This document shows, piece after piece, positions 63,120 to 64,000 of a stretch of 64,000 nucleotides of DNA. Origin of the DNA: Flavobacteriales bacterium (lineage in GTDB: Bacteria > Bacteroidota > Bacteroidia > Flavobacteriales_F > PHOS-HE28); NCBI GenBank assembly GCA_023957375.1, contig JAMLHB010000003.1:131830-195829 (forward strand), given 5' to 3'. Numbering within the stretch: position 1 is the stretch's first letter; each line of letters starts with the position of its first letter. Both the position numbers and the translations under genes were made by a program. The notes beneath the pieces are model-generated. The model had not been told where the DNA came from. It saw nothing but the letters and a program-made list of their open reading frames with translations, and searched no databases.

Positions 63120-63995
63120 GTGGCTCAAAGACTTCGGACTGCGGCTGCAAGCCATTGGGACGCCGCGCTCTCATCATTGGTACGGTCCGGAAAACGGAAT
63201 GGTAAACAGGCTGCCATGTTGAAGGACATTGCCAAGAACCCCGACGTTGCCGAACTGGCAACCACACTGCACGCATTGCGCGCTGGAGTCCGCGGCAAAG
63301 TTGGAAGTGGCAAGGCGCAACCGGGCGCATTGATCAAGATACTCGCCGCCTTCCCAGGCCATTACTTGTACATATACAACTACCGGAAAGGGCGCATCAC
63401 CCATCACCAGGGTTTTGGGGAAGTATTGGGCTATGCCGATGATGAAGTGAGCATAGGTACGCTTTATCACGCCTTCCACCCGGAGGATGCCCCTGCCCTG
63501 GCCATGCTCACCGAACAGATGATCGGTGCCATGTCGCGCATCAGCAATGCACACGACCCGCTCGGTTTGGCGTGGATGGTGGACTACCGCGTAAGGCGGA
63601 AGGACGGGCAGTACATCAAAGTGCTACGGCAAAGCATGGTGTTTGAAGTGGGTCCGGCGAACGACGAGGTGATCAGTACCATCAACCTGTGCAAGGCCAT
63701 CAGCGCCGAGCACACCGGCCACACCATTGGTTGGCGCATCCTAGGTCCCACTATGGTGGATCTCGACCATCACAAATTGGCCTCAATGCAGCCTAAGCTG
63801 CAGTACCGGCCAAGCTCCCGTGAACTGGAAGTGGTGCGCGAACTGGTCAGGGGTAAAAACAGCAAGGAGATCGCCGCCGCATTGAACATCTCCGTGTTCA
63901 CCGTGTCCACACACCGCCGTAACCTCCTGTTACGCACCGGCACGCACAACACGCCGGAGTTGGTGTGCCAGGCCATGGAACATGGGTGGGTGTAG
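63120..63995 (+). CDS. PAS-like sensor with LuxR-type DNA-binding domain
   Basis: 291 residues from the GTG at 63120, or 259 from the ATG at 63216 (MLKDIAKNPDVAELATTLHA), which is equally plausible. The middle looks like a PAS fold (HYLYIYNYRKGRITHHQGFG, EVLGYADDEVSIGTLYHAFH, VDYRVRRKDGQYIKVLRQSM). The C-terminal LuxR helix-turn-helix is clear (SSRELEVVRELVRGKNSKEI, AAALNISVFTVSTHRRNLLL). It is a one-component transcription regulator of unknown signal. Ends just inside the window edge. Confidence 0.88.
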   Translation: MAQRLRTAAASHWDAALSSLVRSGKRNGKQAAMLKDIAKNPDVAELATTLHALRAGVRGKVGSGKAQPGALIKILAAFPGHYLYIYNYRKGRITHHQGFGEVLGYADDEVSIGTLYHAFHPEDAPALAMLTEQMIGAMSRISNAHDPLGLAWMVDYRVRRKDGQYIKVLRQSMVFEVGPANDEVISTINLCKAISAEHTGHTIGWRILGPTMVDLDHHKLASMQPKLQYRPSSRELEVVRELVRGKNSKEIAAALNISVFTVSTHRRNLLLRTGTHNTPELVCQAMEHGWV

Positions 63996-64000
63996 CCGGG

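Overview
This window looks like a chromosomal stretch of a GC-rich member of the Bacteroidota, most like the Flavobacteriales. The reasons are four secreted proteins ending in type IX secretion (T9SS) sorting domains, a TonB-dependent receptor with a carboxypeptidase-like N-terminal domain, Bacteroidota-type promoters (TTG, about 20 bases, TAnnTTTG), several starts with almost no leader, and the run miaB - sigma-54 activator - lptE - TPR protein - secG - groES - groEL. No rRNA or tRNA gene was recognised. Naming the lineage more closely would be a guess.

Layout. 0-4 kb: the 5' part of a YhcG/DUF1016 nuclease, fructose-1,6-bisphosphatase, and a toxin-antitoxin pair whose PIN toxin is broken by a stop codon and by a 1.23-kb IS5-family element with a clean CGGT target duplication. 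4-9 kb: two tandem YCF48-type T9SS proteins. 9-16 kb: small enzymes, a frameshifted Bro antirepressor gene between 53-base direct repeats, mfd (containing four in-frame repeat insertions), and higBA. 16-21 kb: SEC-C, DUF2130, DUF302, T9SS and LOG proteins. 21-30 kb: a probable phosphate cluster (TonB receptor, lipoprotein, PhoR-like kinase, Na/Pi cotransporter with a PhoU-like tail, PhoB-like regulator), with 11-base-spaced AAC repeats before three of the genes.

30.1-35.7 kb is a strikingly AT-rich island inserted at the 3' end of a yqaA-like gene. It has near-identical 63-base direct repeats at both ends and a decayed tyrosine integrase at one end. Its cargo is a tightly coupled four-gene operon: a glycosyltransferase fused to a radical SAM/SPASM enzyme, a histidine phosphatase, a SAM methyltransferase and a WG-repeat protein, with a 45-residue peptide gene and a terminator upstream. 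I do not recognise this combination as a described pathway, and it is the best candidate here for a new system.

36-53 kb is core: purH, the elongasome operon mreBCD-mrdA-rodA, a PpiD/SurA-like foldase, then miaB to groEL. 53-58 kb is an ECF sigma / anti-sigma-like / CHAT-protease operon, divergent from a 1445-residue T9SS surface protein at 58-62.7 kb. The window ends with a PAS-LuxR regulator.

A second theme is dispersed palindromic repeats that sit inside conserved genes without breaking the frame. One family is present in both mfd and miaB, read in the same orientation and frame. This recalls the protein-coding palindromic elements known from Rickettsia.
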